Positions 8,725 to 19,530 are shown, numbered from the stretch's first letter. The stretch: DNA of 64,000 nucleotides from Pantoea sp. AS-PWVM4 (GCF_000468095.1 NZ_ASZC01000017.1:115138-179137); one strand, 5' to 3'. Notes: generated from the sequence alone by a model not told the origin. A program made the numbers and translations.

Positions 8725-11109
8725 TTATTTAGCCTTATTCAGCTCTGCCAGACTCAGCCAGGTTTCCACGACGGTATCCGGGTTCAGCGACAAGCTGTCA
8801 ATTCCCTCTTCCATCAGCCAGGCGGCGAAATCCTGATGATCAGACGGGCCCTGGCCACAAATCCCGACATACTTGCCCTGTTTCTTCGCAGCCTGAATCG
8901 CCATCGACAGCAACGCTTTCACCGCATCATTACGTTCGTCAAACAGCGCGGAAACCACGCCGGAATCGCGATCCAGACCCAGCGCCAGTTGCGTCATGTC
9001 ATTGGAACCGATAGAGAATCCATCGAAATGTTGCAGGAACTGTTCCGCCAGCAATGCATTCGACGGGATCTCACACATCATGATCACCTTCAGGCCATTC
9101 TCACCGCGTTTGAGTCCCTGTTTCGCCAGTTCCTCAATCACCGCTTCCGCCTGCGCCACGGTCCGAACAAACGGGATCATGATTTCCACGTTAGTCAGCC
9201 CCATTTCATTGCGCACACGTTTCACCGCCGCACACTCCAGCGCGAAGCAGTCGCGGAAACTGTCAGCCACATAGCGGCCAGCACCGCGGAAGCCCAGCAT
9301 CGGGTTCTCTTCTTCCGGTTCGTAACGTTCACCACCTACAAGGTTGGCATACTCATTCGATTTGAAATCCGACAGGCGCACAATCACACGTTTCGGAGCA
9401 AACGCGGCACCCAGGGTAGCGATCCCTTCGGTGAGTCGAGCAATATAGAACTCAACCGGATCGTCAAACCCTTTCATCATCTGACGAATTTCCTGTTGCA
9501 GCTCTGGCGTCTGTTGGTCAAATTCCAGCAACGCTTTCGGGTGCACGCCGATCATACGGTTAATGATGAATTCCAGACGCGCCAGGCCCACGCCCTCATT
9601 CGGCAGGCAGGCAAAATCGAATGCACGATCCGGGTTACCGACGTTCATCATGATTTTCAGCGGCAGGTCCGGCAAGCTGTCCACCTGAGAACTGGTGACT
9701 TCAAAATCCAGCAGGTCGTCATAAACATAGCCGGTGTCACCCTCAGCGCAGGACACCGTGACCTTGCGACCATCTTTCAGACGTTCAGTCGCATCGCCGC
9801 ATCCCACTACCGCCGGAATACCCAATTCACGGGCAATAATCGCCGCATGGCAGGTACGTCCACCGCGATTAGTGACAATCGCTGACGCTTTTTTCATGAT
9901 CGGTTCCCAGTCAGGGTCGGTCATGTCGGTAACCAACACGTCCCCCTTTTCGATCCGATTCATCTGGCTGATATCCTGAATCACCTTCACTTCACCGGCA
10001 CCAATACGGTGACCAATCGCACGGCCTTCCACGACAATGTTGCCTTTTCCATGCAGATTGTAACGTTCCATCACCTGACCACTGGAACGTACTGTTTCCG
10101 GGCGCGCCTGGACAATAAACAGTTTGCCAGTGTGACCATCTTTCGCCCACTCGATATCCATTGGGCGTTTGTAGTGCTGCTCGATGAGTACTGCCTGACG
10201 CGCCAGCGCCTGCACTTCATCATCGCTCAGACAGAAGCGATCACGTTCGTCTTCAGCCACATCTTCAATGCGAACCTGCTTGCCGTGTTCATGGGAGTCG
10301 GCGTACACCATCCGCACCTTTTTAGAACCCATGTTGCGACGGACGATAGCCGGACGATTCGCCGCCAGCGTCGGTTTGTGCACGTAGAATTCATCCGGGT
10401 TCACCGCCCCTTGTACCACCATTTCACCTAAACCAAAGGCGGCGGTGATAAACACCACCTGATCAAACCCCGATTCGGTATCAATGGTAAACATCACGCC
10501 AGACGAGGCGAGATCGGAACGCACCATCCGCTGGATCCCTGCCGACAGCGCGACGCCGCGATGGTCATAGCCCTGATGCACACGATAAGAGATGGCGCGA
10601 TCGTTAAATAACGACGCATAAACGTGCTTGACCGCCACCATTACCGCATCAATGCCCTGCACATTCAGGAACGTTTCCTGTTGTCCGGCAAAGGAGGCAT
10701 CGGGCATGTCCTCAGCGGTCGCCGAAGAACGCACGGCAAACGAGGCTTCGGCATCATCGGCAGATAATTGTTGGTAGGCATCATGAATGGCTGTTTCCAG
10801 TTCAGGCTGGAACGGTGTATCAACCACCCATTGGCGGATTTGCTTACCCGCTTTCGCCAACTCATCAACGTCATCAATATTAGTCTTGTCCAGCAGATCA
10901 TAGATACGCTGGTTCAGCCCGCTTTGATCGAGAAACTGATTAAAAGCATAAGATGTTGTCGCATAACCATTGGGTACAGCCACGCCCAGCGACGACAAAT
11001 TGGTAATCATTTCACCCAGAGAGGCATTTTTACCTCCCACCCGATCAACATCATGCATGCCAAGCTGGTTGTACCAGAGCACTAGCGGCTGTTCGCCTTT
11101 ATTGGACAT
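8725..11109 (-). CDS. ppsA: Phosphoenolpyruvate synthase
   Basis: 794 residues; converts pyruvate + ATP to PEP + AMP + Pi, the first step of gluconeogenesis from C3 compounds. The N-terminal ATP/pyruvate-binding domain (about 1-350, with [20 protein letters not shown]), the phosphohistidine domain with catalytic His in [10 protein letters not shown] near 420, and the C-terminal PEP-binding barrel ending in GICGQGPSD are all present. The start [12 protein letters not shown] after AAGGATAATCTCG matches the family; an upstream in-frame ATG is disregarded. A consensus Cra site lies about 93 bases upstream, and the regulator ppsR is divergent. Confidence 0.97.
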   Translation of the reverse strand: MSNKGEQPLVLWYNQLGMHDVDRVGGKNASLGEMITNLSSLGVAVPNGYATTSYAFNQFLDQSGLNQRIYDLLDKTNIDDVDELAKAGKQIRQWVVDTPFQPELETAIHDAYQQLSADDAEASFAVRSSATAEDMPDASFAGQQETFLNVQGIDAVMVAVKHVYASLFNDRAISYRVHQGYDHRGVALSAGIQRMVRSDLASSGVMFTIDTESGFDQVVFITAAFGLGEMVVQGAVNPDEFYVHKPTLAANRPAIVRRNMGSKKVRMVYADSHEHGKQVRIEDVAEDERDRFCLSDDEVQALARQAVLIEQHYKRPMDIEWAKDGHTGKLFIVQARPETVRSSGQVMERYNLHGKGNIVVEGRAIGHRIGAGEVKVIQDISQMNRIEKGDVLVTDMTDPDWEPIMKKASAIVTNRGGRTCHAAIIARELGIPAVVGCGDATERLKDGRKVTVSCAEGDTGYVYDDLLDFEVTSSQVDSLPDLPLKIMMNVGNPDRAFDFACLPNEGVGLARLEFIINRMIGVHPKALLEFDQQTPELQQEIRQMMKGFDDPVEFYIARLTEGIATLGAAFAPKRVIVRLSDFKSNEYANLVGGERYEPEEENPMLGFRGAGRYVADSFRDCFALECAAVKRVRNEMGLTNVEIMIPFVRTVAQAEAVIEELAKQGLKRGENGLKVIMMCEIPSNALLAEQFLQHFDGFSIGSNDMTQLALGLDRDSGVVSALFDERNDAVKALLSMAIQAAKKQGKYVGICGQGPSDHQDFAAWLMEEGIDSLSLNPDTVVETWLSLAELNKAK

Positions 11110-11201
11110 CGAGATTATCCTTTTAAATGATTGGGGGCACATGGAACATTTTGCTATTCGCAAATACAGCCTGGCACAAGCAGAATATAAAGACTAAGTG
11201 T

Positions 11202-11213
11202 TGAATCGTTAAA
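11202..11213 (-). promoter_or_regulatory. Cra (FruR) site upstream of ppsA
   Basis: TGAATCGTTAAA fits the Cra consensus TGAAWCSNTHHW at every position and lies 93-104 bases before the ppsA ATG. Cra activates ppsA in E. coli, so the site suggests conserved gluconeogenic control. Confidence 0.7.
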
Positions 11214-11259
11214 GCAGCGAAAGAATTGAAAAATCGGATTAGTACCCGCAATTATCCAG

Positions 11260-11387
11260 GTTGCGCAACATCAGCAATTAACGCTAACAGATTGCTGTAT
11301 CATTAAATTTCTCAATTTCAGAGGGTTAGCGCTTGCATTTTGTTGCGCAACAAAATCAGACTTTATTTTGTGCGCGAAGCAAAATAA
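11260..11387. repeat. Cluster of GTTGCGCAAC palindromes between ppsA and ppsR
   Basis: GTTGCGCAAC occurs at 11260-11269 and again inside the perfect 20-bp palindrome ATTTTGTTGCGCAACAAAAT at 11337-11356. A degenerate copy, TTATTTTG-N9-CAAAATAA, follows at 11363-11387. The set sits mid-way in the 448-base divergent region and looks like binding sites for a dimeric regulator. I cannot name the regulator. Confidence 0.6.
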
Positions 11388-11557
11388 CCGAAAAAAATGA
11401 CGATTTCCGAAACGCTATTTCATCTATATTGAAGGTTAGATTAATATCTCGAGGCCAGGGTTCTTTGCTATATGGAGATTTCATTTTATTATTATAAAAA
11501 ATGAAATATTGGCAATGATAATGTTGCATAAAGGTTATCAGGAGGAAGGCTTTCATT

Positions 11558-12385
11558 ATGAGCACAGAACGTAGTGTGTTTTATATCTCCGATGGCACCG
11601 CCATTACCGCTGAAGTGTTGGGCCACGCGGTGTTATCGCAATTCCCGGTGAACACCAATAGCGTAACCCTGCCATTTGTCGAAAATGTGCAACGTGCTCA
11701 GGCAGTTAAAGCCCAGATCAACGCACTTTATCAGCAAAGCGGTATCCGCCCGCTGGTATTTTTTTCAATCGTCACGCCTGATGTGCGGGAAATTATCCTT
11801 GAGAGCGAAGGCTTCTGTCAGGATATTGTCCAGGCGTTGGTCGGCCCGTTGCAAAGCGAGTTAGGTGTGCCCTCCATGCCCGTTGCCCACCGTACTCACG
11901 GGCTGACCGCCAGCAATCTGGGCAAATACGATGCGCGTATCGCCGCGATTGATTACACCCTGGCCCATGATGATGGCATCTCGCTGCGCGGTCTTGAGGA
12001 TGCGCAGGTGATCCTGCTGGGTGTATCGCGCTGTGGTAAAACCCCTACCAGCCTGTATCTGGCGATGCAGTTTGGCGTCCGCGCCGCCAACTATCCGTTT
12101 ATTGCTGACGATATGGATAACCTGAAACTGCCGCCCGCCCTGCGTGCCCATCAACATAAACTGTTTGGTTTGACTATCGACCCCGAGCGACTGGCCGCCA
12201 TTCGCCAGGAACGCGCAGAGAACACGCGGTATGCCTCGCTGCGCCAGTGCCGACTGGAAGTGGGTGAAGTTGAAGCCCTGTTCCGCACCCATCAGATTCG
12301 CTATCTCAACAGTACCAACTACTCGGTGGAAGAGATCGCCACCAAAATTCTCGACATCATGGGCCTGACACGCCGGATGTATTGA
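11558..12385 (+). CDS. ppsR: PpsR, bifunctional PEP synthase regulatory kinase/pyrophosphorylase
   Basis: 275 residues, DUF299/PF03618 family. It inactivates PpsA by ADP-dependent phosphorylation of a threonine beside the catalytic His and restores it by phosphorolysis. The P-loop GVSRCGKTP is near residue 153 and [10 protein letters not shown] near residue 110. A strong AGGAGGAAGG precedes the ATG. It is divergent from its target ppsA, the usual arrangement. Confidence 0.95.
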   Translation: MSTERSVFYISDGTAITAEVLGHAVLSQFPVNTNSVTLPFVENVQRAQAVKAQINALYQQSGIRPLVFFSIVTPDVREIILESEGFCQDIVQALVGPLQSELGVPSMPVAHRTHGLTASNLGKYDARIAAIDYTLAHDDGISLRGLEDAQVILLGVSRCGKTPTSLYLAMQFGVRAANYPFIADDMDNLKLPPALRAHQHKLFGLTIDPERLAAIRQERAENTRYASLRQCRLEVGEVEALFRTHQIRYLNSTNYSVEEIATKILDIMGLTRRMY

Positions 12386-12390
12386 CCTGC

Positions 12391-12421
12391 CGCGGCGCGA
12401 TTTTTTGCCCATCGCGCCGCG
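12391..12421. repeat. Short palindromic repeat after ppsR
   Basis: CGCGGCGCGAT-N9-ATCGCGCCGCG, six bases after the ppsR stop. It shares the GGCGCGAT / ATCGCGCC core with the repeat family found at 34914, 41522, 51274, 58415 and 63417 but lacks CGTAG ends. It may also serve as a terminator stem. Confidence 0.5.
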
Positions 12422-12578
12422 CCGGAAGGTGACCAATACGTGTTTGTAAAGCGGGGCTGCCGAACTATTGAAATCCCTTTCGCTTTAGCAGGTTGAATTC
12501 GCAGGCTAATGGTTTATTGTGACCCTCATCACTTCCCGGTATTTCACCGTTGCGAAGAACAGATTTTCGAGAACCCTG

Positions 12579-13625
12579 ATGAACAAAACTGATGAACTGC
12601 GTACCGCGCGCATCGGCAGCCTGATAATGCCCGCCGCGTTAGCGCAACAACACCCTATTTCGGCAGAAATTGCCGCAACTGTGACGGCAGCGCGTCAGCG
12701 CATTGCCCGTATTCTCACCGGAGAAGACCGTCGCCTGCTGGTGATTATTGGCCCCTGCTCGCTCCACGATCCGAAAGCTGCGCTGGAATATGCTCAGCGC
12801 CTGAACGTATTGCGCGAACAGTACCAGGACCGGCTGGAAATTGTGATGCGTGCCTATTTTGAAAAGCCACGCACCGTGGTTGGCTGGAAAGGCTTGATCT
12901 CCGATCCAGACCTGGACGGCAGCTTTGATGTGAATCGCGGCATTGCTATTGCCCGCCAGTTACTGCTTGATATCAACGCGACCGGCATGCCAACAGCAAC
13001 CGAATTCCTCGATATGGTGATCGGTCAGTTTATTGCCGACCTGATCAGTTGGGGAGCCATCGGCGCGCGGACCACCGAAAGCCAGATCCATCGCGAAATG
13101 GCCTCTGCGCTCTCCTGCCCGGTAGGTTTTAAAAATGGCACTGACGGCAACGTGCAGATCGCCGTTGATGCGATTCGTGCCTCGCGTGCCAGCCATATGT
13201 TTCTGTCCCCTGACAAAAATGGTCAGATGACCATCTATCAGACCAGCGGCAATCCACATGGCCATGTGATCCTGCGTGGTGGTCGTCAGCCCAACTACCA
13301 TGCAGATGATGTGGCGGCCGCAGCAGCTAACCTGCGTGATTTTAATCTGCCGGAACAACTGGTAATTGATTTCAGCCATGCCAACTGTCAGAAACAACAC
13401 CGGCGTCAGCGTGATGTAGCCGAGGATGTGGCGACACAGATCCGCGCGGGTTCCCGTGCCGTTGCCGGGGTGATGATTGAGAGCTTCCTCGAGGAAGGTA
13501 ATCAGAAGGTGGTCGGCGGCCAACCATTGGTGTACGGTCAATCGATTACCGATCCTTGCCTCGGTTGGGACGACAGCGCCGAAGTGCTGGCTCGCCTGGC
13601 TGCCGCCGTCGACAGCCGTTTCTGA
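12579..13625 (+). CDS. aroH: 3-deoxy-7-phosphoheptulonate synthase, Trp-sensitive type
   Basis: 348 residues; condenses PEP and erythrose 4-phosphate to DAHP, the entry to the shikimate pathway. The family motifs GPCSLHDPKAALEYA, GWKGLISDPDLDGS, SWGAIGARTTESQIHRE and DFSHANCQKQHRRQ are all present. The order after ppsR and the sequence match E. coli AroH rather than AroF/AroG. The start MNKTDELRTARIGSL fits; a longer frame from 12519 lacks homology. I found no clear TrpR operator upstream. Confidence 0.94.
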   Translation: MNKTDELRTARIGSLIMPAALAQQHPISAEIAATVTAARQRIARILTGEDRRLLVIIGPCSLHDPKAALEYAQRLNVLREQYQDRLEIVMRAYFEKPRTVVGWKGLISDPDLDGSFDVNRGIAIARQLLLDINATGMPTATEFLDMVIGQFIADLISWGAIGARTTESQIHREMASALSCPVGFKNGTDGNVQIAVDAIRASRASHMFLSPDKNGQMTIYQTSGNPHGHVILRGGRQPNYHADDVAAAAANLRDFNLPEQLVIDFSHANCQKQHRRQRDVAEDVATQIRAGSRAVAGVMIESFLEEGNQKVVGGQPLVYGQSITDPCLGWDDSAEVLARLAAAVDSRF

Positions 13626-13634
13626 TTCACGGCG

Positions 13635-15074
13635 TTAGCTGGAGCAGCTCACCTCCAGCGTTTTACCCCACTCAGGGGGCCGTTGGCGCAATTCCGCGCT
13701 GACGGCCTCATCATTAAATGGCTGCTGTAAAGCCAGATGCAAGCGAGACAGCGCGCCAGTTTCGCCACGCTCAACCTCTTCAATCACCTGCTGGGCCAGA
13801 TAGTTGCGCAACACCAATGCCGGGTTTGCAGCTTTCATCACTTGTTGCCGCGTTTCGTCGCTGGCTTCATCGCGCAACAGACGCTGACGATAGTCCTCGT
13901 ACCAACGGTCAAACGCATCACGATCGATAAATTCATCGCGCAATGGCGAACGCGTTTGCTGCTGTTGTGTCTCACTCAGCAGACGGAACGTCAGGGTATA
14001 GTCGCTGTGTTCATGCGTCATCAGTGCCAGCAATCCGGTCAGAATCGCGTTGTCATTGGCATCCGGAGTCAGTAGTCCGAGTTTGGCGCGCATTTTCTCA
14101 CCCCAGACGCGCATCAATTCTGGTTCATATTGACTCAGTGCCTGCTTCAGTTGATCGGTGGTCATCAATCCGGACAGGGCATGTGCCAGACGGTTGAGAT
14201 TCCATAAACCGACCGCAGGTTGATTATCGAAAGCGTAGCGCCCCTGATAATCACTGTGATTGCAGATGAAGTTAGGCTGATAATCGTCAAGAAAACCGTA
14301 GGGGCCATAATCAAGGGTCTGCCCGAGTATCGACATATTATCGGTATTCATCACACCGTGGGCAAAGCCGACGCTCTGCCATTGGGCGATCAGACTGGCG
14401 GTGCGCTTCACAATATCCGTGAACCACAACATATAGCGATCTGCCTCATCCTGTAACGTTGGCCAGTGATGACGAATGGCATAATCCGCCAGCTGACGAA
14501 CCTTGTCCTGCTCGCCACCATAATAGAAATGCTCGAAATGGCCGAAGCGCAGATGACTTTCAGCGATACGCATCAGCATCGCGCCACGTTCCGGGGTTTC
14601 ACGTAACACAGGTTCATCACCGATCGCCAGAGTCAGTGCGCGAGTGGTCGGGATCCCCAGATGATATAAGGCTTCCGAGGCAAGAAATTCACGCACGGTG
14701 GAACGGATCACCGCACGCCCATCACCCATTCGTGAATAGGGCGTCAGCCCCGCGCCTTTCAGATGCCAGTCCAGCTTACGGCCATCCGTCAGTTGCTGTT
14801 CACCCAGCAGGATGCCACGCCCATCACCCAACTGACCGGCCCAGACACCAAATTGATGGCCACTGTAGACCTGTGCCAGCGGTGCCATACCCGGTAACAG
14901 CGCTTGCCCACACCAGACGCCATGTCCAGCTCCGTTGAATAACGCGGGATCCAGCGCCATTTCTGTTGCCAGCGGCGCGTTATGGTAAAGCAAACGGCCA
15001 CCCTGCAAAGGGGTTGGGTCCAGCGCGGTATAGAATCCCGGCAACTCCTGCTGCCAGCTGTTGGTAAACTGCAT
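13635..15074 (-). CDS. selO: SelO, protein AMPylase (pseudokinase fold)
   Basis: 479 residues, YdiU/SelO family (PF02696). Known members transfer AMP from ATP to Ser/Thr/Tyr of client proteins under oxidative stress. Visible family segments are [52 protein letters not shown] and [11 protein letters not shown]. The C-terminus ends VSCSS, with Cys where eukaryotic SelO has selenocysteine. The start is the ATG after GGAGTGACT; an upstream frame would add 25 unrelated residues. Convergent with aroH, nine bases between stops. Confidence 0.95.
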   Translation of the reverse strand: MQFTNSWQQELPGFYTALDPTPLQGGRLLYHNAPLATEMALDPALFNGAGHGVWCGQALLPGMAPLAQVYSGHQFGVWAGQLGDGRGILLGEQQLTDGRKLDWHLKGAGLTPYSRMGDGRAVIRSTVREFLASEALYHLGIPTTRALTLAIGDEPVLRETPERGAMLMRIAESHLRFGHFEHFYYGGEQDKVRQLADYAIRHHWPTLQDEADRYMLWFTDIVKRTASLIAQWQSVGFAHGVMNTDNMSILGQTLDYGPYGFLDDYQPNFICNHSDYQGRYAFDNQPAVGLWNLNRLAHALSGLMTTDQLKQALSQYEPELMRVWGEKMRAKLGLLTPDANDNAILTGLLALMTHEHSDYTLTFRLLSETQQQQTRSPLRDEFIDRDAFDRWYEDYRQRLLRDEASDETRQQVMKAANPALVLRNYLAQQVIEEVERGETGALSRLHLALQQPFNDEAVSAELRQRPPEWGKTLEVSCSS

Positions 15075-15172
15075 AGTCACTCCGCGAGGTGCATCGTTTT
15101 CAGGCACCGCGATTGGGTTGAAAATCAACGGATAGTGTAACGCCGACACTGCGGAGAAAACAGATGAAAGGA

Positions 15173-15916
15173 TTACTGCTGCAACGGAGAATTAAGAGTC
15201 ACATCGGGATAAATCAAATCATTCAGCCGTTCAGCTTTGACCACCGGAAACAGACTGCCCTGCAAATGTGCGCCGCTGAGTGCCGTCACTTTCTCCAGCA
15301 TTGCTGAATCATCAATACCACAAATAATAATCTGCGTGTCATCGCCGGTAAAATTGTCGATAAGCGCCTGAATAAAAGGTATAAAAGATGCACGTTTTGC
15401 CAGCGCCTGAATAAAGTTCTTATCCATTTTCAGAACGCTAAAAAGATTATCGTAAACCGCCGTTGCCGGTGCTTTTCCTGCACCAAATTGCGAAAGCGAT
15501 AAACGAAATTCACTTTTCAAGGTACTCAATAGTGGATGTGATTTACCCTGCCATAATTGAGGAAAGCTTTCGCTGATATCCAACGCAATAAATGGCAGTT
15601 GCTTAAATTTCCTTAACAGAAAGTCACTCTCCAGCAGCGTCACTGCCATCGAATCATCAATACGTACCAGGGCGGTAATTTGATTTAACTCAAAAAAGTC
15701 GCGGTACTTTTCCAGCAGTGCCAGCTGGCTCTGCAACAGGCGCAGTTGTTGTGCATCATCTAATTGAGGCAATAGCAAATCCTGCGGCAGCGTGATAGGA
15801 GCACTGTCGTGGACAAATTGCGTAACCAGTTCAACCGTAGTTAGCTGGCCCGCTAAAGAATAGGCTGGATAAAACCAGGTTTCCGACTGATAGTCGGCAG
15901 ATAAATGAACTTTCAT
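15173..15916 (-). CDS. ydiV: YdiV-like degenerate EAL-domain protein
   Basis: 247 residues, one EAL fold. The catalytic signature is lost: VELV replaces EALL, and SQFGAG replaces the DDFGTG loop that carries the metal-binding aspartates, while KMDKNFI keeps the Lys-x-Asp. It is therefore unlikely to cleave c-di-GMP. E. coli and Salmonella YdiV bind FlhD and prevent FlhD4C2 from activating flagellar genes; the same role is inferred here from similarity and position (selO-ydiV-nlpC). [10 protein letters not shown] is chosen as start; an ATG 33 bases upstream is possible and neither has a strong ribosome site. Confidence 0.85.
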   Translation of the reverse strand: MKVHLSADYQSETWFYPAYSLAGQLTTVELVTQFVHDSAPITLPQDLLLPQLDDAQQLRLLQSQLALLEKYRDFFELNQITALVRIDDSMAVTLLESDFLLRKFKQLPFIALDISESFPQLWQGKSHPLLSTLKSEFRLSLSQFGAGKAPATAVYDNLFSVLKMDKNFIQALAKRASFIPFIQALIDNFTGDDTQIIICGIDDSAMLEKVTALSGAHLQGSLFPVVKAERLNDLIYPDVTLNSPLQQ

Positions 15917-16226
15917 TTTAACAGCCAGAAGCAGTGGCGATTGGCGCATCGTATATCAATGAAAACGCTCAGGCAATAGGACCAAACGTTAGAAGAGAGG
16001 TGCTTTTTTGCCTGATGGTGTCATTTTTACGCTGAATTAATCCTTAAGCCAAATAACCATCGAATATTATCCATACCGTTAATTACATTAAGGCATCATA
16101 GATAGTATTAAATCCCCTTCAGGTAAAGTGCCATTTTAAAGCAGAGCACTTTAGGGGCAGGATTTAATTTAAGTACAGATTTTGGCGGCACACTTTTAGC
16201 CAAAAGTGTTCTCAGACAAATACGTA
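15917..16226. other. Gap between ydiV and nlpC
   Basis: 310 AT-rich bases with no gene. A perfect 8-bp stem, ACACTTTT-AGCC-AAAAGTGT (16190-16209), lies 17 bases after the nlpC stop. It has no T tract and may be a weak terminator or processing stem. Nothing else seen. Confidence 0.4.
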
Positions 16227-16685
16227 CTAAATACGCCGTGCCTGCCAAAATACTTTTCGCCAGTAAACGTTATCCAGTGATGAGCGAATCACACCCTGGC
16301 TGGTAGAGGCATGAATAAAGGTGTTATCGGTATCATAAATGCCAACATGCAGGCCATTTTCACCACTGCCCGTTTTAAAAAACACCAAATCGCCGGGCAA
16401 TAAATCATCTTTATCAATACGCGTACCGATATCGCTTTGGGCGTCGGTTGAGCGTGGCAATTGGAGATCGAACCGATCGCGGAAGGTGAGATAGACAAAA
16501 CCGGAGCAATCAACACCGCCTCGGCTCAAACCACCATAGCGATAAGGTGTCCCGTGCCAGTTGTTGAGCTGCTCATTAAGTTGCGCAATCACGGTGATGG
16601 AATCGGACAAGCGGCCATTGGGCGGAGGCGCATGGTGGCTACATCCTGCCAACAACAGCACCAGAATCAACATTATCAGCCGCAT
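16227..16685 (-). CDS. nlpC: NlpC/P60 family lipoprotein, putative peptidoglycan endopeptidase
   Basis: 152 residues. The lipoprotein signal MRLIMLILVLLLAGC has its lipidation Cys at 15, followed by Ser, which favours outer-membrane sorting. The NlpC/P60 catalytic triad is visible: Cys in GGVDCSGFV, His in GLHVGIY and His in FIHAS. It would cut peptide stems of murein. Located downstream of btuD as in E. coli. Confidence 0.93.
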   Translation of the reverse strand: MRLIMLILVLLLAGCSHHAPPPNGRLSDSITVIAQLNEQLNNWHGTPYRYGGLSRGGVDCSGFVYLTFRDRFDLQLPRSTDAQSDIGTRIDKDDLLPGDLVFFKTGSGENGLHVGIYDTDNTFIHASTSQGVIRSSLDNVYWRKVFWQARRI

Positions 16686-16759
16686 CAGAAAAATCCTTAA
16701 ATCCGTTGCCCGAGCAACACTTTAGCGGCAAAACCTGATTCGGTGCAAGGCGCGCACCG

Positions 16760-17506
16760 TCAGGGCACCAGTAATAATGAGCCCTGGGGGGTTTCGATAC
16801 GTTGAAACTGAATGTTGTATAACGGAGCCAATTGCCCGACGGTGAGCACGCTGGCGGCCGTCCCCTGTGCCACCAACCTCGACTGATGCATCAGCCAGAC
16901 CCGATCAGCATGGCGCAGACTGTGGTTCAGATCATGACCGCTGGCAACAATGGCGATACCAGCTGCACATAACTGTGCCAGTAATGTGTCTACCGCCTTT
17001 TGCTGCGCAACGTCCAGCGCGCTCATCGGCTCATCGAGGATCAGCAATTTGCCCTGCGCATTAATTGCTGGATGAATTTGCAGTGCAACAGCCGCGAGAC
17101 GTACCCGCTGCCATTCACCGCCGGAAAGTTGCAGCACGTTGCGCATCAACTTATCCTTCAGCCCCAGCATCTCCAGCACCTGGATTAACAGCCTGTCGGC
17201 TTCAGCGTTGACGTGCAGCAGATGCATGCGCAGATAGTGCCAGACAGGCATCTGTCCTGGTGCTGACTGTTGCTGTGGCAACCAGGCGCGCATCCGGGCC
17301 AGCGCGGCACCGTTCATTTGCGCCAATGGCTGGCCGGAAAAACGAATATCGCCGATGGCGGGGAGTAAACCCGCCAGCACGTTCAGTAACGTGCTTTTAC
17401 CGGCACCATTCGGCCCCACCAGATGGACCAACTCTCCGGCATGCAGCTCAAGGTCGACGGGAGCCAACCGCCCTTTGACGCTGGCTCCCTGGCACTGCAT
17501 CAGCAT
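16760..17506 (-). CDS. btuD: BtuD, vitamin B12 ABC importer ATPase
   Basis: 248 residues. Walker A GPNGAGKST is near 33-41, the signature LSGGEWQRVRLA is near 128 and Walker B LLILDEPMSALD near 155. It energises BtuC2D2, which takes cobalamin from BtuF across the inner membrane. The btuE stop is three bases upstream of its start. An ATG two codons in (MQCQGAS) is an equally plausible start. Confidence 0.93.
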   Translation of the reverse strand: MLMQCQGASVKGRLAPVDLELHAGELVHLVGPNGAGKSTLLNVLAGLLPAIGDIRFSGQPLAQMNGAALARMRAWLPQQQSAPGQMPVWHYLRMHLLHVNAEADRLLIQVLEMLGLKDKLMRNVLQLSGGEWQRVRLAAVALQIHPAINAQGKLLILDEPMSALDVAQQKAVDTLLAQLCAAGIAIVASGHDLNHSLRHADRVWLMHQSRLVAQGTAASVLTVGQLAPLYNIQFQRIETPQGSLLLVP

Positions 17507-17509
17507 GGC

Positions 17510-18052
17510 TTATGCCAACGCCTGTTTGATGCTGGCAATAATGGTGGCATCATCCGGTGTCATGTCTGGCGCAAACCGCGCAACCACTTCACCTTGCTTA
17601 TTGATCAGGAATTTTTCGAAATTCCACAGGATATCACCCGGTGCTTTCGGCGCACGGCCTTTGCTCACCATACGCTCATAGAAGCCACTGCCTTCCGGGC
17701 GCAGCGCTTCCGGCTGTGCTGCCACCAGCACGCTGTACAATGCGTGGCGCGCCGGGCCATTGACATCGGTTTTCTCAAACATCGGGAAAGTGACGCCGTA
17801 GGTCGTGCTGCAAAAGGTTTTAATCTCTTCGCTGCTGCCTGGCTCCTGCTCCAGAAACTGATTGCACGGAAAACCGAGTACGCTAAAACCTTGCGCCTGC
17901 CACTCTTTTTGCAGCGCTTCCAGTTGCTCGTACTGCGGCGTCAGGCCACATTTCGAGGCCACATTCACCACCAGCAGCACCTTACCCTGCCACTGTTCCA
18001 GGGTGGTTTTTTCACCGTCAAGCGTAACCAGTTCTGTTTGATAAATGCTCAT
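17510..18052 (-). CDS. btuE: BtuE, glutathione/thioredoxin peroxidase
   Basis: 180 residues, glutathione peroxidase family. The peroxidatic Cys sits in NVASKCGLTPQYEQLEAL (near 35), Gln in GFPCNQF (near 70) and Trp in WNFEKFL (near 140). It reduces peroxides with thioredoxin or glutathione and is not required for B12 transport in E. coli despite its place between btuC and btuD. Confidence 0.94.
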   Translation of the reverse strand: MSIYQTELVTLDGEKTTLEQWQGKVLLVVNVASKCGLTPQYEQLEALQKEWQAQGFSVLGFPCNQFLEQEPGSSEEIKTFCSTTYGVTFPMFEKTDVNGPARHALYSVLVAAQPEALRPEGSGFYERMVSKGRAPKAPGDILWNFEKFLINKQGEVVARFAPDMTPDDATIIASIKQALA

Positions 18053-18092
18053 TGTCGATTCCTGTTGTTGATGCCAAGAGTGCCAGCCGCAG

Positions 18093-19076
18093 CTAGCGCG
18101 AGGATTTCACTAATAACACGATAAACAGTGGTGCACCGAGTGTGGCGGTCACCACGCCGATGGGTAATTCAGCCGAGGTCAGGACCAGGCGGGCAATAAT
18201 ATCCGCCGCCAACAATACCACGGCACCGGCCAGCGCTGAGGCGGGGAGCAGATAACGATGATCGCTGAAACCACACAGACGCAACAAATGCGGTATCACC
18301 AGCCCGACAAAACCGATAGCACCGGCCAGCGCCACGCTGACGCCCACCAGCCAACCCATCGTCAGCACCAGCAGGTTACGCCACAGCAACATCGGCAGGC
18401 CCAACTGGCGTGCTGACGTCTCTCCCAACGCCAGCAGGTTGAGAACGCGTGACGTAGCAATCAACGCGATGATGGCCGGGATCAGCGCCAGCATCATCCA
18501 GCCATAACGCCAGTCGATACCGCTAAAGCCCCCCATCATCCAGTACATTAACTGGCGCAGGTCGAGACTGGTGCTGAAGTACACCGCCCACGTCATGATG
18601 GCGCTGCAAATAATCCCCAGCGCGACGCCCGTCAGCAGCAAACGACTGACAGATAAATGACGATGGGCGAAATGAAGAAGGATTAAGGTAATCAACAGCG
18701 CCCCGGCCATCGCCGCCAGTGCCAGGCTCCATAACGAACCGTTACCGAGCATCACACCCAGCACCAAACCGATACCCGCGCCATTTGATACGCCTAGCAA
18801 GCCTGGTTCAGCCAGCGGATTATTGAACAGCGCCTGCATCACCACGCCGCACACGGCTAACGCTGCCCCTACCAACAGCACCGCGAGAGTACGTGGCAGA
18901 CGCAGTTGCCAGACGAAGAGATCCCCCTCGCCTGAGAACCAGCGCAGCGGTGATATCCAGCTGTCACCCGCGCACAGGCTTACTACCAGCAGAATAATCA
19001 GTAACGCGCCCAGGGCGATGAGCCAACGCTGGCTGCGGCGGTCGGCCTGATGGGCAAGCTGATCCAGCAGAGTCAT
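18093..19076 (-). CDS. btuC: BtuC, vitamin B12 ABC importer permease
   Basis: 327 residues with about ten transmembrane helices, FecCD family. Matches E. coli BtuC from [21 protein letters not shown] through [10 protein letters not shown] and YWMMGGFSG to the cytoplasmic coupling region. First gene of btuC-btuE-btuD-nlpC, all leftward with short gaps. Confidence 0.95.
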   Translation of the reverse strand: MTLLDQLAHQADRRSQRWLIALGALLIILLVVSLCAGDSWISPLRWFSGEGDLFVWQLRLPRTLAVLLVGAALAVCGVVMQALFNNPLAEPGLLGVSNGAGIGLVLGVMLGNGSLWSLALAAMAGALLITLILLHFAHRHLSVSRLLLTGVALGIICSAIMTWAVYFSTSLDLRQLMYWMMGGFSGIDWRYGWMMLALIPAIIALIATSRVLNLLALGETSARQLGLPMLLWRNLLVLTMGWLVGVSVALAGAIGFVGLVIPHLLRLCGFSDHRYLLPASALAGAVVLLAADIIARLVLTSAELPIGVVTATLGAPLFIVLLVKSSR

Positions 19077-19173
19077 AAATAAGATTGGCTGAGAAAACAG
19101 AGATTTGATTGTAGTGAGATTACAGCAAAAAGAAAGGCAATTGCGGCGTCAGAACGACGCCGCTGATGAAGCA

Positions 19174-19530
19174 TTAATTACGCGGAGGAACGGGTTGGCC
19201 GTTGTGGTTATCACGGTTGTCGTGATTCTGCTGCGGCTTGTTGTCGTGCTGTGGCGGGCGCTTCTTCGGTTCTTTATTACCCGGATGCTGTGTCTGCCAG
19301 CCATTACCATTCCAGTAACCGTGCGGGCCTTTCATCCCCACACGCTGGTTATGGTGCTGCTTCCACCATGACGGTGAGCGCCAGTCGTAACCATCCCAGA
19401 AATAGCCGCGTTTGTCCTGATCACCGATATGAATCGATACGCCCGGCGTGTTGATGTTTACGGAAACATTTGCACTGGCGAGCAGCGGCATGCCTAACAG
19501 GATGCTTAATAAAAGTGCTGTCTTTTTCAT
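19174..19530 (-). CDS. DUF2502 secreted small protein
   Basis: 118 residues. A signal peptide MKKTALLLSILLGMPLLASA is followed by a short domain with VHIGDQDKRGYFWDGYDWRS, which matches the DUF2502 (YpeC-like) family of periplasmic proteins. The tail (last 35 residues) is Pro/Gln/Asn/His-rich and low-complexity, perhaps metal-binding. Inserted between btuC and ihfA relative to E. coli, with its own ribosome site (AAGAGGTTAAGCTG). Function unknown. Confidence 0.8.
   Translation of the reverse strand: MKKTALLLSILLGMPLLASANVSVNINTPGVSIHIGDQDKRGYFWDGYDWRSPSWWKQHHNQRVGMKGPHGYWNGNGWQTQHPGNKEPKKRPPQHDNKPQQNHDNRDNHNGQPVPPRN

Noticed and set aside
8671..9885. 404-codon open frame on the + strand
   Set aside because: Antisense to ppsA, no homology or ribosome site; long antisense frames arise from the codon bias of strongly expressed genes.
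12386..12578. Possible TrpR operator before aroH
   Set aside because: No sequence close to the GTACTAG-N-CTAGTAC pattern was seen, so Trp repression is not claimed.
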